Below, piece by piece: positions 1-8,515 of a DNA stretch of 64,000 nucleotides. This DNA is from Asaia sp037151935. GTDB lineage: Bacteria > Pseudomonadota > Alphaproteobacteria > Acetobacterales > Acetobacteraceae. The position numbers and the translations under genes are program-made. Every line of letters begins with the position of its first letter. Within the stretch, counting starts at the first letter, position 1. The notes under the pieces were generated by a model. The model searched no databases. It had not been told where the DNA came from and worked only from the letters and a program-made list of their open reading frames with translations. The stretch covers positions 1,488,001 to 1,552,000 of the forward strand of contig NZ_CP157575.1 of NCBI RefSeq assembly GCF_051628905.1. Reading direction: 5' to 3'.

Positions 1-108
1 TCCCACGCGTGCCGAAACATGTTGCTCGCGCCCGAGGATCACGTTACCAACACAATCTCAAGGGCAACTGGCGCCCATAACAGTCCCAATCAAATTCGGT
101 GCAGGCTC
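1..108. other. Window edge upstream of fliE, no gene assigned
   Basis: This short stretch carries no reading frame that I recognise. In related operons flgB and flgC precede fliE, but no FlgC-like C-terminus can be read here. An in-frame ATG at 19 would extend fliE by 30 residues that do not resemble the family. Confidence 0.3.
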
Positions 109-444
109 ATGATCAGCGACATCACAACACGCAGTTTCGATGCGTTGAATGCCTATGGACAGACGCAACGCACCCTTCAAGGCGCCCTGAATCCGGCAGA
201 AGCCGCCGAGCCATCGAACGATTCAGTCACGAGTTTCAGCAACGTGCTCGGAGATGCTCTTAAAAACGCCGTTCATGTTGGAAAAACAGCTGAGACACAG
301 GCGGCTACAGGCCTGTCTGGCGGTGGTGACATGACGGATATCGCCACTTCGGTCGCTGAAGCCAAATTGACGCTGCAAACTGTCACGACAGTTCGCGACC
401 GCTTCGTTCAGGCCTATCAAGACATCATGAAGATGTCGATCTGA
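109..444 (+). CDS. fliE: Flagellar hook-basal body complex protein FliE
   Basis: FliE joins the MS ring to the proximal rod of the flagellar basal body and is exported by the flagellar type III apparatus. The 111-residue product has the normal family length. Its C-terminal third shows the family pattern: an alanine-rich helix (SVAEAKLTLQTV) followed by VRDRFVQAYQDIMKM. The start at 109 is chosen because the upstream in-frame ATG at 19 adds unrelated residues. No strong ribosome-binding site is visible for either start. It is followed closely by fliQ, fliR and flhB on the same strand, as expected for a flagellar operon. Confidence 0.88.
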   Translation: MISDITTRSFDALNAYGQTQRTLQGALNPAEAAEPSNDSVTSFSNVLGDALKNAVHVGKTAETQAATGLSGGGDMTDIATSVAEAKLTLQTVTTVRDRFVQAYQDIMKMSI

Positions 445-456
445 CGTGCTCGCGCG

Positions 457-732
457 ATGCAGCACTCTGTCGATATCCACGAAATTCTGCAACAGAGCCT
501 GTTCGTTGCCGTGAAGATGGGCGCTCCATCGCTTCTTGCTTCTCTTGCGGCCGGCATTCTGGTGTCGCTATTTCAGGCAGTTACCCAGGTCAACGAAGCC
601 ACACTGTCTTTTGTGCCCAAATTCGTCGCAGCGACCGCCGCGCTTATGCTGACCAGCTCTTTTCTCTACGCGACGCTTCACAGCTACGCGATGCAAATAT
701 TCGATCAAATGGTTATCGCCGGGGGATCATGA
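457..732 (+). CDS. fliQ: Flagellar biosynthesis protein FliQ
   Basis: FliQ is a small inner-membrane subunit of the flagellar type III export gate, assembled with FliP and FliR. The 91-residue product has two hydrophobic helices, about residues 14-38 and 50-75, with the family signature SLFQAVTQVNEATLSFVPK between them. Length and topology match the family. It starts 12 bases after the fliE stop and precedes fliR, so the genes are very probably cotranscribed. FliP is not in the window. Confidence 0.93.
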   Translation: MQHSVDIHEILQQSLFVAVKMGAPSLLASLAAGILVSLFQAVTQVNEATLSFVPKFVAATAALMLTSSFLYATLHSYAMQIFDQMVIAGGS

Positions 733-777
733 TCTGTGTCGCCGCTCTTCCGGCCTTGACCAGCCTGAGCATGGGCT

Positions 778-1569
778 ATGAATGATCTCTCTCTACCGCT
801 CCCCGTTCTTGCCGCTCTTTTCGTCCTGACCCTGTGTCGGGTCAGCGCGCTTGTAATGACGGCACCAGGGCTCGGTGAGAGCACTTCCCCCATGACTGTA
901 CGGGCAGGGCTCGCGCTGACATTATCGATACTGATCCTGCCGCTGGTTCAGCCGCATCTTACGCCAATCGCTTCCCGAATCATGACAAGCCCCCCGCTCC
1001 TGGTGGCCGCCATTGCACAGGAGCTGCTCGTCGGTGCCTTTATCGGCTGGATAGCTCGCCTGGTCGCCCTCTCGCTCGTTATCGCCATGCAGTTCATCGC
1101 CACCTTTACCGGCCTTGCGAGCATATTGCAGCCAGACCCCGATCTCGGCGCTTCCAGCACGGCGATCAGCCACATGGCATCGTTTCTGATCCCGGTTCTT
1201 TTCCTGACAACCGGCCTCTACGTTTTTCCACTGGCCGCATTAACCGGGTCGTACACTGTGTTCCCTCCCGGACAAATGCCCTTGGTCAACGACATGGCGA
1301 AAGCGATCGTTATCGCCACAGCACTCAGCTTCAAGCTGGGAATTCAATATGCCGCGCCTTTCGTTCTTATCGGCACCTTATGGCCGGCAATGCTGGGGGT
1401 GCTGAACAGGCTCATGCCAGCGATACAGGTCTATGGTATTGCCATGCCGGCACAGCTGCTCGGAGGGGTTCTACTGATTGCTCTGCTCATTCAGGTGATT
1501 ACGGGCGTCTGGCAGGAACGTATGCAGGAAGCGCTTTCGGAATTGCCAGGCATCCATGCTCAGCGCTGA
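778..1569 (+). CDS. fliR: Flagellar biosynthesis protein FliR
   Basis: FliR is a polytopic inner-membrane component of the flagellar export gate. The 263-residue product has about six hydrophobic segments. It has the FliR-type start with a helix leading into a GLGE motif near residue 30, a central ELLVGAFIGW segment, and a helix with GLASILQPD. Size fits the family. It lies between fliQ and flhB in the usual order. The 45-base gap from fliQ contains no obvious terminator. Confidence 0.92.
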   Translation: MNDLSLPLPVLAALFVLTLCRVSALVMTAPGLGESTSPMTVRAGLALTLSILILPLVQPHLTPIASRIMTSPPLLVAAIAQELLVGAFIGWIARLVALSLVIAMQFIATFTGLASILQPDPDLGASSTAISHMASFLIPVLFLTTGLYVFPLAALTGSYTVFPPGQMPLVNDMAKAIVIATALSFKLGIQYAAPFVLIGTLWPAMLGVLNRLMPAIQVYGIAMPAQLLGGVLLIALLIQVITGVWQERMQEALSELPGIHAQR

Positions 1570-1628
1570 AGCAGAACGCGGTCAATGCGTACTCCCGGCG
1601 ATACTGAGCGTGACGGGAGAGCCGCGCG

Positions 1629-2702
1629 ATGGCTGAAGAGAGTAGCAGCGAAGATCGCACACAGGCTCCTACAGCACGACGCCTCTCAAAAGCCCGGGAA
1701 GATGGCAATGTCGCGCAGTCGCGCGAAACGCAGATGCTGCTGGTTCTTGGCGTTTTCCTTGCCGTCTTTGCTCTCGTGGGAACAGCGTCGGCAACCCGCT
1801 TTGTCACCCATATGCACGGATTGATCGAACATTTTTCCACCCCGGTGGACGACATGGCAACCATCGGCATCGTCACTCAGCAGGCCCTGAAGGAGGGCAT
1901 AATCCTGATGGCACCCATGGCTCTGGCGAGCCTGTTCACTGTCATCATCTTCAGCATGTTCCAGACACAGTTTCTTTTTCGCCCGCAAGCTCTGGCCCCG
2001 GACATTACCCGGCTCTCTCCCCTGGCTGGCCTGAAGCGGGTTTTCAGCGTCCGTAATCTGGTAGAGCTTCTCAAAAGCCTTACAAAATTCCTGATTTTCG
2101 GAATTGTCCTCTATAGTATTGCCTCAGGGACACTCGACATTGCGCCCGAGGCCGAAAGATGGACGATCCGCCGCCTGACCTACGAGCTTGTTTCCTGGTT
2201 CATCTATGCGACCTTGATCATTCTTCTCGTTCAGGCGGGCATAGCGGCCCTGGATGAACTTTGGACACGCTACAGCCGGGTCCAGAAACTTCGCATGAGT
2301 CATCAGGATATCAAGGACGAAACCAAGCAGGAGGACGGTGACCCTAAGATCAAAGCCAAGCGCCATCAGATCCGCATGCGCCGGGCACGGCAGCGCATGA
2401 TCCAGTCCGTCAAGAAAGCGACCGTGGTTGTGACAAACCCGACGCATTATGCTGTCGCGCTATATTACGAAAGCACGGAGGCTGCGGCCCCTAAGATTGT
2501 TGCAAAAGGCGCCGACGAACTCGCAGCCCGAATAAGAGAAGCCGCTCAGGACGCTCGCGTGCCGATTGTAAACAGCCCGCCTCTTGCCCGCGGTCTGTAT
2601 GCCCTTCCTCTCGACACCGAAATTCCGCCCGAATTTTTCAAGCCGGTTGCCGCCATCATCGCGTATGTCATCAAGCTCAAAACACCCCGCTCGCGGGCAT
2701 GA
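1629..2702 (+). CDS. flhB: Flagellar export switch protein FlhB
   Basis: FlhB is the membrane protein that switches flagellar export from rod/hook to filament substrates. The 357-residue protein starts with the soluble SSSEDRTQAPTARRL segment, followed by four hydrophobic segments and a cytoplasmic domain. The autocleavage motif NPTH is at residues 270-273, the expected place. A positively charged linker (KRHQIRMRRARQR) precedes it. It is the last flagellar gene here; its 3' end faces the converging lipocalin-like gene, with an imperfect inverted repeat over the stop codon. Confidence 0.95.
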   Translation: MAEESSSEDRTQAPTARRLSKAREDGNVAQSRETQMLLVLGVFLAVFALVGTASATRFVTHMHGLIEHFSTPVDDMATIGIVTQQALKEGIILMAPMALASLFTVIIFSMFQTQFLFRPQALAPDITRLSPLAGLKRVFSVRNLVELLKSLTKFLIFGIVLYSIASGTLDIAPEAERWTIRRLTYELVSWFIYATLIILLVQAGIAALDELWTRYSRVQKLRMSHQDIKDETKQEDGDPKIKAKRHQIRMRRARQRMIQSVKKATVVVTNPTHYAVALYYESTEAAAPKIVAKGADELAARIREAAQDARVPIVNSPPLARGLYALPLDTEIPPEFFKPVAAIIAYVIKLKTPRSRA

Positions 2703-2715
2703 GCGCACGAGCGGG
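2686..2715. terminator. Possible terminator hairpin between flhB and the convergent gene
   Basis: CCCGCTCG at 2686-2693 pairs with CGAGCGGG at 2708-2715 across a 14-base loop. The dyad overlaps the flhB stop codon and lies in the 26-base gap between two convergent genes. There is no thymine tract, so intrinsic termination is only possible. Confidence 0.3.
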
Positions 2716-2728
2716 ATCGACGAATCCC

Positions 2729-3196
2729 CTATACCGGTACGATCCTGCGAAAACGGATGAGGCTGCGGGTCAATTTCTCGGGCGCCCAGTTGGGCATATG
2801 ACGCCAGGGGGTCGTGACATTGGCGATATCGTCGGTGAGAGTGACGAACCGCTTCTGCTCTGACCCAACCCATTCAGGCACCCAGGCGGTCTCGATCTGG
2901 GTAATCCAGGCATTCCCCTCGATACGGAAGCGCCCGATATAGGAAACGAGTGTCTGGAGCAGCGCAGCGCGATCGGCGTCGTTGCGGGCAGGCGTTCTAC
3001 CCTCGCCTTCGAGATTGAAGGCCACCCAGCCATCTGCAGTGAAAATGACGCGGCCGCGCGGGGCCTCACCCATAGCTGGAACGAGACAGGCCGTATCACG
3101 TTCCTCGACGCTATAGGCGATAAGCTCCCACGTACCGATGAGAGCCTGACGCAGCGATTCCCCCGTCACCTCTTCGATCGACGGCTTTGTCGCCAT
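2729..3196 (-). CDS. Lipocalin-like domain protein
   Basis: The 155-residue product resembles small lipocalin-like proteins of the Lipocalin_5 type, which usually start with an L-I-GTWEL-x-Y pattern. Here LIGTWELIAYS occurs near residue 20, followed by GRVIFTADGWVAF, typical strands of that fold. No signal peptide is seen, so a cytosolic protein is likely. The start at 3196 is preferred over in-frame ATGs at 3211 and 3229 because AGGTGAG lies just upstream of it. Members of this family are often found near oxidoreductases; the ligand or role is unknown. It converges on flhB. Confidence 0.75.
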   Translation of the reverse strand: MATKPSIEEVTGESLRQALIGTWELIAYSVEERDTACLVPAMGEAPRGRVIFTADGWVAFNLEGEGRTPARNDADRAALLQTLVSYIGRFRIEGNAWITQIETAWVPEWVGSEQKRFVTLTDDIANVTTPWRHMPNWAPEKLTRSLIRFRRIVPV

Positions 3197-3645
3197 AGTC
3201 TCACCTGTCATCCAATACGCCCCGCTCAATGATCGCCATTACTTGTCGTGCAACTTGTTATATCCCTGTTTTCATAAAATTCGACGCCTATCCTGTTCAA
3301 CACAAGATCGCGCGAAGTCCTGAATTGGGGCGCAGAACAAAGCAGAAGATGGCGCGGGGCGCTAGTGTCGGAAAGGCAGACCTGCCATGCTGGCGAAGCT
3401 CGCGCCAGTCTCTGCCTGATCTCTCGAAGTTTGGCAGGGGTGGTTCAGGTAGAGACGGGCAAAGCAAACATCGGCCTGGCAGAAATGGCGATCAAGAGCT
3501 GGCACTACATGCGCAAACCGGGTCGGGACTACCCCCGACCCGGCTCAGACCCAAGCCACTCAGATCTCCACCCTCTTAACACCGGGGAAGAACAGAGAAG
3601 GCAGGGTCTACGGCTACAGAGAGGGTCCGGTAAAAAACTGGGAAG
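3197..3645. other. Intergenic region with a GC-rich hairpin
   Basis: No convincing gene. Two plus-strand frames are open here, but they are arginine/proline-rich, lack ribosome-binding sites, and one runs antisense through the small glycine-rich gene. A perfect 10-base stem, CCGGGTCGGG at 3518-3527 and CCCGACCCGG at 3534-3543 with a 6-base loop, is followed on the minus strand by TTT. It could end transcripts of the small minus-strand gene at 3646-3807. Confidence 0.45.
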
Positions 3646-3807
3646 TTACAGCCTACCCATCAGGATCAAAATCACCAGAACCAGTACGATGAGTCCTACG
3701 CCACCGCCGGCGCCATAACCGGTCCAGGCTGTTCCATACCAACCACCGTAACCACCAAAAGTGCCTAGCAGCAGGAGTACGATGATAATAAGAACGATGA
3801 TATTCAT
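3646..3807 (-). CDS. Small glycine-rich membrane protein, DUF3309-like
   Basis: A 53-residue protein with two hydrophobic stretches, residues about 2-16 and 38-50, separated by a glycine/tyrosine/tryptophan-rich linker, ending in LMGRL. This architecture (short hydrophobic helix, GW/GYG linker, LIVLVLVILILMGR end) is that of the DUF3309 family of very small proteins common in Alphaproteobacteria. A good ribosome-binding site, GGGGGAAG, lies 6 bases before the ATG at 3805-3807. Function is unknown; a membrane-associated stress-related peptide is a guess only. It is divergent from the levansucrase region. Confidence 0.75.
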   Translation of the reverse strand: MNIIVLIIIVLLLLGTFGGYGGWYGTAWTGYGAGGGVGLIVLVLVILILMGRL

Positions 3808-4617
3808 GGTGGGCTTCCCCCGGCGGCAGTCATGATTGCCCCGCCGTGAGCCCTACACGTTTCAGAAGGGCTCAGGTTCGCCGCCACCGCGGCCATCGAC
3901 CCATATTTTAGGTTACTATGCATTTTATGCCACAGCCGTTACAATTTGCGGAGCGCACGCACTGCTGAAACAGAGCGTCCTCCGACAGACCTCCTCCTGA
4001 AAAAACCTCATGTGCATTCCCTAGCTCGCTGAGAGCGCGCAGCGTTGCGCGAGCCCGTCTGTCGCTTGTACTGCCACGATGCTTCGTCACTTGTTGCAAC
4101 CTGCTCTCGTCCAGCTAGCGAACGGATACAAACCGTCCGCCCCTCCGTCGGGACCCACGCACTCAGCTGGCTGACGCACCCTCGCATGTCCAATTGATTT
4201 CTCCAGATAAATAAATCGGAACCGAAATATTCACAGAAGACAAAACCGAAATATAGCGGAACATATATAGAATATTGAAAACCAAACTCGAAAAACTCAC
4301 CGGTTCTATAATTTTTTATTTATGATCTATAAAAAAATATCATAAACCATATCAAATTAAATAACATTGAAAATTTATGCATCGTCTATATATTGAAAGT
4401 AATGGACAACAGGAATAACGCCTTTTATCGCCTCAAAACGGTCAGCTTTTTGCCATTAAACTGTCGTTAAAGTGAGATTGACTCTCATAACAGATCCGTG
4501 ATCAAGTCCTCGAGCGATGAACGGCCGGGGCCATTGGTCTTCGACAAAAAATCTCCCATCCCTCATTGCGACTTCGCAGAACGCCTGCGCCGGACAATCT
4601 CACATTTCGAGGGCGAT
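3808..4617 (+). promoter_or_regulatory. Long AT-rich upstream region of levansucrase
   Basis: About 800 bases without a credible gene. From about 4200 to 4450 the sequence becomes strongly AT-rich, unlike the GC-rich genes on either side. It holds a perfect -10-like hexamer TATAAT at 4307-4312, without a convincing -35 box at normal spacing, and a dyad TTTATGAT (4319-4326) / ATCATAAA (4339-4346). These mark a probable promoter and regulatory region for lsdA. A GTG at 4498 opens the levansucrase frame early, but the 40 extra residues do not look like part of the enzyme. Confidence 0.5.
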
Positions 4618-6357
4618 ATGACGAACAAATCCAGAACGAGATCACTGCTCACCCTGTTGCTCGCCGGTTCCACGGTCGCAACATTCGCGGGCCAGGCGGC
4701 CCACGCGCAGATCAGCCCGGATGCCTTGCGTGAGGCATTTCGCGTGGCACCGCACCCCGGCATGATGCCTCATGGTGGTCGTCTTTTCCCCGGCAGCTCG
4801 CTCAATGGCGTGCCCGGCTTCCCGCTTCCAACCGTTCATACGCAAAAAGCCTATGACCCGCAGGACAGCTTCACGGCCAAATGGACCCGTGCAGACGCCA
4901 TGCAGATCAAGGCGCATTCCGACACGTCGGTTGCCGCTGGCAAGAATTCGCTGCCGCAGCAGCTCGTCATGCCCGATGTCCCGGCCGATTTCCCGGCAAC
5001 CAATCCCGATGTGTGGGTCTGGGACACCTGGACTCTGATCGACAAGAAAGCCAACCAGTTCAGCTATAATGGCTGGGAGGTCATTTTCTGCCTGACCGCC
5101 GACAAGAATGCCGGATATGGGTTCGATGATCGTCATACCCATGCCCGTATCGGCTATTTCTACCGCCGCGCTGGCGTACCAGCGAGCCGCCGTCCGACCA
5201 ACGGCGGATGGATCTATGGTGGCCATCTGATCCCGGAGGGCGCGCAGGAGCAGGTTTTCGCAGGAACAGATTACACCATCACAGCCGAATGGTCGGGCTC
5301 GATGCGCCTGATCGACCCTACGAGCAACAAGGTTTCGCTGTTCTATACCGACATGGCCTTCAACCGGAACTCTGCCGGGCAGGACATTACGCCTTCACAG
5401 GCTGTGATCACCCAGAGCCTTGGCCAGATCCATGCCGATTTCAACCATGTCTGGTTCACCGGCTTTACGAAACATACGCCTCTGCTTCGTCCTGACGGCG
5501 TTCTGTACCAGAACGGCGCGCAGAACCCTTATTACAATTTCCGCGATCCGTTCACCTTCGAAGACCCGAAGCATCCGGGTACGAACTACATGGTGTTCGA
5601 AGGCAATACGGCTGGCCAGCGTGGCACGGCAGATTGCTCCGCAGAAGACCTCGGCTACCGTGCCAACGACCCGCACGCAGAAACCGTGCAGCAGGTACTC
5701 GCAACCGGCGCCTATTACCAGAAGGCCAATATCGGCCTCGCGATTGCCGAGGATTCCTCGCTGTCAAAATGGAAATTCCTGCCGCCACTGGTTTCGGCCA
5801 ATTGCGTGAATGACCAGACCGAGCGTCCCCAGATGTATATCAAGGACGGCAAATATTACATCTTTACCATCAGCCATCGCACCACTTATGCAGCCGGTGT
5901 CGATGGGCCTGACGGCGTCTACGGTTTTGTCGGTAACGGCATCCGCAGCGACTTCCAGCCCATGAATTACGGCTCGGGCCTCATGCTCGGCAACCCGACC
6001 GATCTCAACGAGGCGGCTGGCACCGATTATGATGCCAACCCGAACCAGAACCCGCGCGCCTTCCAGTCCTACTCGCATTACGTGATGCCGGACGGGCTCG
6101 TGGAATCCTTCATCGATACGGTAGAAGGGCGTCGTGGCGGCGCGCTGTCACCGACGGTCAAGGTGCGCCTGCGTGGCGATGCGTCGGCGGTCGATACGCG
6201 TTATGGCGATAACGGTCTTGGTGGTTATGGCGACATCTCTGCCAATCGCGCCGCGATCAATGTGGTCGGGTTCATCCAGGATCTGCTGAGCCAGAAGAGC
6301 CAGCTCGGGTCGGATACGAACATGCGCATGCGCTCCTTCCTCAACACGAGCCAGTAA
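4618..6357 (+). CDS. lsdA: Secreted levansucrase, GH68
   Basis: Levansucrase splits sucrose and transfers fructose to growing levan or fructo-oligosaccharides. The 579-residue precursor has a signal peptide ending near AHA-Q at about residue 30. Nucleophile Asp136 is in WVWDTW, transition-state stabiliser Asp310 in FRDPF, acid/base Glu402 in TERPQMY. Cys340 and Cys396 match the disulphide pair of G. diazotrophicus LsdA. From what I recall of that enzyme (D135, D309, E401, C339, C395), every key residue is shifted by exactly one, implying a close homologue. The ATG at 4618 follows a GAGGG motif. The adjacent levanase and type II secretion operon support export through that system. Confidence 0.96.
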   Translation: MTNKSRTRSLLTLLLAGSTVATFAGQAAHAQISPDALREAFRVAPHPGMMPHGGRLFPGSSLNGVPGFPLPTVHTQKAYDPQDSFTAKWTRADAMQIKAHSDTSVAAGKNSLPQQLVMPDVPADFPATNPDVWVWDTWTLIDKKANQFSYNGWEVIFCLTADKNAGYGFDDRHTHARIGYFYRRAGVPASRRPTNGGWIYGGHLIPEGAQEQVFAGTDYTITAEWSGSMRLIDPTSNKVSLFYTDMAFNRNSAGQDITPSQAVITQSLGQIHADFNHVWFTGFTKHTPLLRPDGVLYQNGAQNPYYNFRDPFTFEDPKHPGTNYMVFEGNTAGQRGTADCSAEDLGYRANDPHAETVQQVLATGAYYQKANIGLAIAEDSSLSKWKFLPPLVSANCVNDQTERPQMYIKDGKYYIFTISHRTTYAAGVDGPDGVYGFVGNGIRSDFQPMNYGSGLMLGNPTDLNEAAGTDYDANPNQNPRAFQSYSHYVMPDGLVESFIDTVEGRRGGALSPTVKVRLRGDASAVDTRYGDNGLGGYGDISANRAAINVVGFIQDLLSQKSQLGSDTNMRMRSFLNTSQ

Positions 6358-6367
6358 CCTCAGGCCC

Positions 6368-6393
6368 GGTCTGCGCGTTACAACGCGCAGACC
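6368..6393 (+). promoter_or_regulatory. 12-bp perfect dyad between lsdA and lsdB
   Basis: GGTCTGCGCGTT at 6368-6379 and AACGCGCAGACC at 6382-6393 form a perfect 12-base-pair inverted repeat with a 2-base centre. It lies 10 bases after the lsdA stop and 27 before the lsdB start. No thymine tract follows. It could stabilise the lsdA message, attenuate reading into lsdB, or act as a processing site, making levanase less abundant than levansucrase. Confidence 0.7.
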
Positions 6394-6420
6394 ACACTTC
6401 CCTCGATCTGGCAGGTGATG

Positions 6421-8064
6421 ATGCTGCGGCGCGCTTCCGTTTTTCCCCGTCCGATACGTCGTCCAACCCATTCTTCCAGCAGATTGCTCTGCGGTCTTGC
6501 CACGACACTAGGCCTCGCCCTCCAGGGCTTTGCTCCAGGATTGGCCGCAACCACCACAGGCGCCCCACCTGTTACAGCATTCTGGCGGCCCGCCCTGCAT
6601 TATACGCCCTCTGCCCATTGGATGAACGACCCAAATGGTCCGTTCTTTCTCAACGGCACCTGGCATCTTTATTACCAGTACAATCCTGAAGGCATGGTTT
6701 GGGGGCATACCTCCTGGGGTCATGCGACCAGCTCCGATCTGCTGCACTGGCAGGAACAGCCCATCGCACTGTCCGCCACGCCCGGCCACGACATTTTTTC
6801 AGGCTCGGTCGTCTATGATCGTGATAATCATTCGGGCCTTGGTTCGACCGGCTCCCCGCCTCTGCTTGCGCTCTATACCACGGTGTTCAGCGGCGATCCG
6901 GCGCATCCCGACGGCACACAAGCGCAGTCTGTCGCGCTGAGCCTCGATCAGGGCCGCTCCTTCGTGCCTCATGAGGGCAACCCGGTTCTGACGCTTCACC
7001 CCGATTCCAGACAATTTCGAGACCCGTCCGTCACCTGGTACGCCCCGGGAAAATTCTGGGTCATGACGACCGTGGTGGCCGACGCGCAGGTCGTGAAGCT
7101 CTATCGCTCGACCGATCTTCTGCACTGGGATTTTCTGAGCGATTTCCAGCCCTCGGGATATCGCAAACCCGGCATGTTGTGGGAAATGCCCTGCCTCATC
7201 CCCCTGCCTCTCGACGGCAATGAGCGCGATCTGCGCTGGGTCATGATCGTCAGCGTCAATCCGTGGAGCATCGCTGGCGGGTCGGGCGTGCAGTATTTCA
7301 CGGGGCATTTCGATGGCACACGCTTCACCTCTGACACGCTGCCAAAAGAGGGCTCCGACCCTGCTGCCTATCACTGGCTTGATCACGGCGCGGATAATTA
7401 TGCCGCCATACGCTTTGCCAACACGCCCGATCAAAGCCCGCGTCTGATCAGCTGGATGAGTAACTGGGCCTATGGAGAGCACCTTCCTACTGCACCCTGG
7501 CGCGGCCAAATGACACTACCCGTCACTCTTTCGCTGCACAGCGATCACGGCCAAATCGCCCTGCATCAGAACCCGACGCCCGAATACGAGCATTTCGCGC
7601 AGGCGCATCCGGGCCGGAATTTCACGGCGCGGCGCCTCGCCGCCGGGTCGAGCTGGCATCTGGGCATAAAAAGCAGCGTGCAGGATATGACCGTGACCCT
7701 GAGCAGCACCGGCAAAGGCAAGGCGGGTGTCGTGCTGCGTCAATCAGCAGACAGGAAAGAGGGGACCCGCATCAGCTATGATTTCGGCACCCATCTTCTG
7801 ACCCTCGATCGCAGCCATTCAGGAAAAACCGATTTTTCGCCCGATTTCAGCCTTGTTCATATTGCCCAATTGGCGCCACGGAACGATACGATAACGCTTC
7901 ATATCGTGGTCGATCGCAGTTCGGTCGAGGTTTTCGCCAACGGAGGAGAGTTGCGCATGACAGATCTGATCTTCCCGCGTGAAAGCAGCAACGACATGAC
8001 CCTTTTCGCCACTGACGCCCCAACCCTCATCAACGCTCTTCATGTTGCGGATCTGAGCCCCTGA
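6421..8064 (+). CDS. lsdB: Exo-levanase / fructan hydrolase, GH32
   Basis: GH32 enzymes hydrolyse beta-fructosides such as levan, inulin or sucrose. The 547-residue product has a long signal-like N-terminus, arginine-rich then hydrophobic to about residue 43. Nucleophile Asp70 is in WMNDPNG, Asp201 in the FRDP motif, and acid/base Glu255 in WEMPC. The C-terminal part, from about residue 390, is the GH32 beta-sandwich with VDRSSVEVFANGG. The start is uncertain among GTG 6415, ATG 6418 and ATG 6421; 6421 gives the best spacing to CAGG. Position after lsdA matches the known lsdA-lsdB operon, so levan recycling to fructose is the likely role. Confidence 0.93.
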   Translation: MLRRASVFPRPIRRPTHSSSRLLCGLATTLGLALQGFAPGLAATTTGAPPVTAFWRPALHYTPSAHWMNDPNGPFFLNGTWHLYYQYNPEGMVWGHTSWGHATSSDLLHWQEQPIALSATPGHDIFSGSVVYDRDNHSGLGSTGSPPLLALYTTVFSGDPAHPDGTQAQSVALSLDQGRSFVPHEGNPVLTLHPDSRQFRDPSVTWYAPGKFWVMTTVVADAQVVKLYRSTDLLHWDFLSDFQPSGYRKPGMLWEMPCLIPLPLDGNERDLRWVMIVSVNPWSIAGGSGVQYFTGHFDGTRFTSDTLPKEGSDPAAYHWLDHGADNYAAIRFANTPDQSPRLISWMSNWAYGEHLPTAPWRGQMTLPVTLSLHSDHGQIALHQNPTPEYEHFAQAHPGRNFTARRLAAGSSWHLGIKSSVQDMTVTLSSTGKGKAGVVLRQSADRKEGTRISYDFGTHLLTLDRSHSGKTDFSPDFSLVHIAQLAPRNDTITLHIVVDRSSVEVFANGGELRMTDLIFPRESSNDMTLFATDAPTLINALHVADLSP

Positions 8065-8076
8065 AAGGGCGCTCAG
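8053..8076. terminator. Possible bidirectional terminator dyad
   Basis: CTGAGCCC at 8053-8060 can pair with GGGCGCTCAG at 8067-8076 with one bulged base. The dyad covers the stop codons of both convergent genes, lsdB and the transglycosylase. No T-tract is present, so this is weak. Confidence 0.3.
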
Positions 8077-8483
8077 GGATGCAGAGGCTGGAAAAGGCGC
8101 CGTGCCGAGCCCAGCACCCGCTGCTGATAGGCCAGATTGAGGGTGAGCGTATGCGAATGATAATTGCCGATCGCACGCATCAGATCGCCATGGGTTTCGT
8201 TCAGGTAAAGACGCATGATCGCACCTGCCGCGCTGATATTGTAACAGGGCTGGGTCAGGAGCTTGCGGTAAACGAGAGCGGGGGCAGCGTGTGTGAAGCG
8301 CGCAATCGGCCCCACCCAGCGCGTATTGACCTGCATCAGCCCCAGATCGTCCGTTCCGTTACTATTATGATGCACAAGGCCGCTCTGCCCGTTTTCGACC
8401 GCCAGGATAGAAGGCAGGATCCGGGGCGGCAGGTGATACAGAGACGCCACAAAAATCATGCAGCTGGCATAGGCGACCGCCAT
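8073..8483 (-). CDS. Small lytic transglycosylase (SLT/lysozyme-like domain)
   Basis: The 136-residue protein has a short hydrophobic N-terminus (residues about 2-18) that could be a signal or anchor, then an SLT-type fold. Probable catalytic Glu is in LAVENGQSG near residue 30, followed by NSNGTDDLGLMQVNTRW, as in the VirB1/IagB-like enzymes that locally open peptidoglycan for secretion machines. A strong ribosome-binding site, AGGAAGGG, precedes the ATG at 8481-8483. It is transcribed divergently from gspG with only 32 bases between the starts, and converges on lsdB. A role in inserting the type II secretion apparatus through the wall is an inference from this position. Confidence 0.82.
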   Translation of the reverse strand: MAVAYASCMIFVASLYHLPPRILPSILAVENGQSGLVHHNSNGTDDLGLMQVNTRWVGPIARFTHAAPALVYRKLLTQPCYNISAAGAIMRLYLNETHGDLMRAIGNYHSHTLTLNLAYQQRVLGSARRLFQPLHP

Positions 8484-8515
8484 GGCCCTTCCTTTTTAAA
8501 TCGGGATCGATTCTG

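Noticed and set aside
3365..3718. 117-codon plus-strand open frame
   Set aside because: It runs through a hairpin and antisense through the small membrane protein gene; arginine/proline-rich with no ribosome-binding site.
3908..4193. Two overlapping minus-strand open frames upstream of lsdA
   Set aside because: Short, cysteine/arginine-rich, no family resemblance and no start signals. The region is more likely regulatory.
4498..4617. Upstream GTG start adding 40 residues to levansucrase
   Set aside because: The extension precedes a clean signal peptide, which must be N-terminal; the ATG at 4618 has a ribosome-binding site and gives residue numbers matching LsdA.
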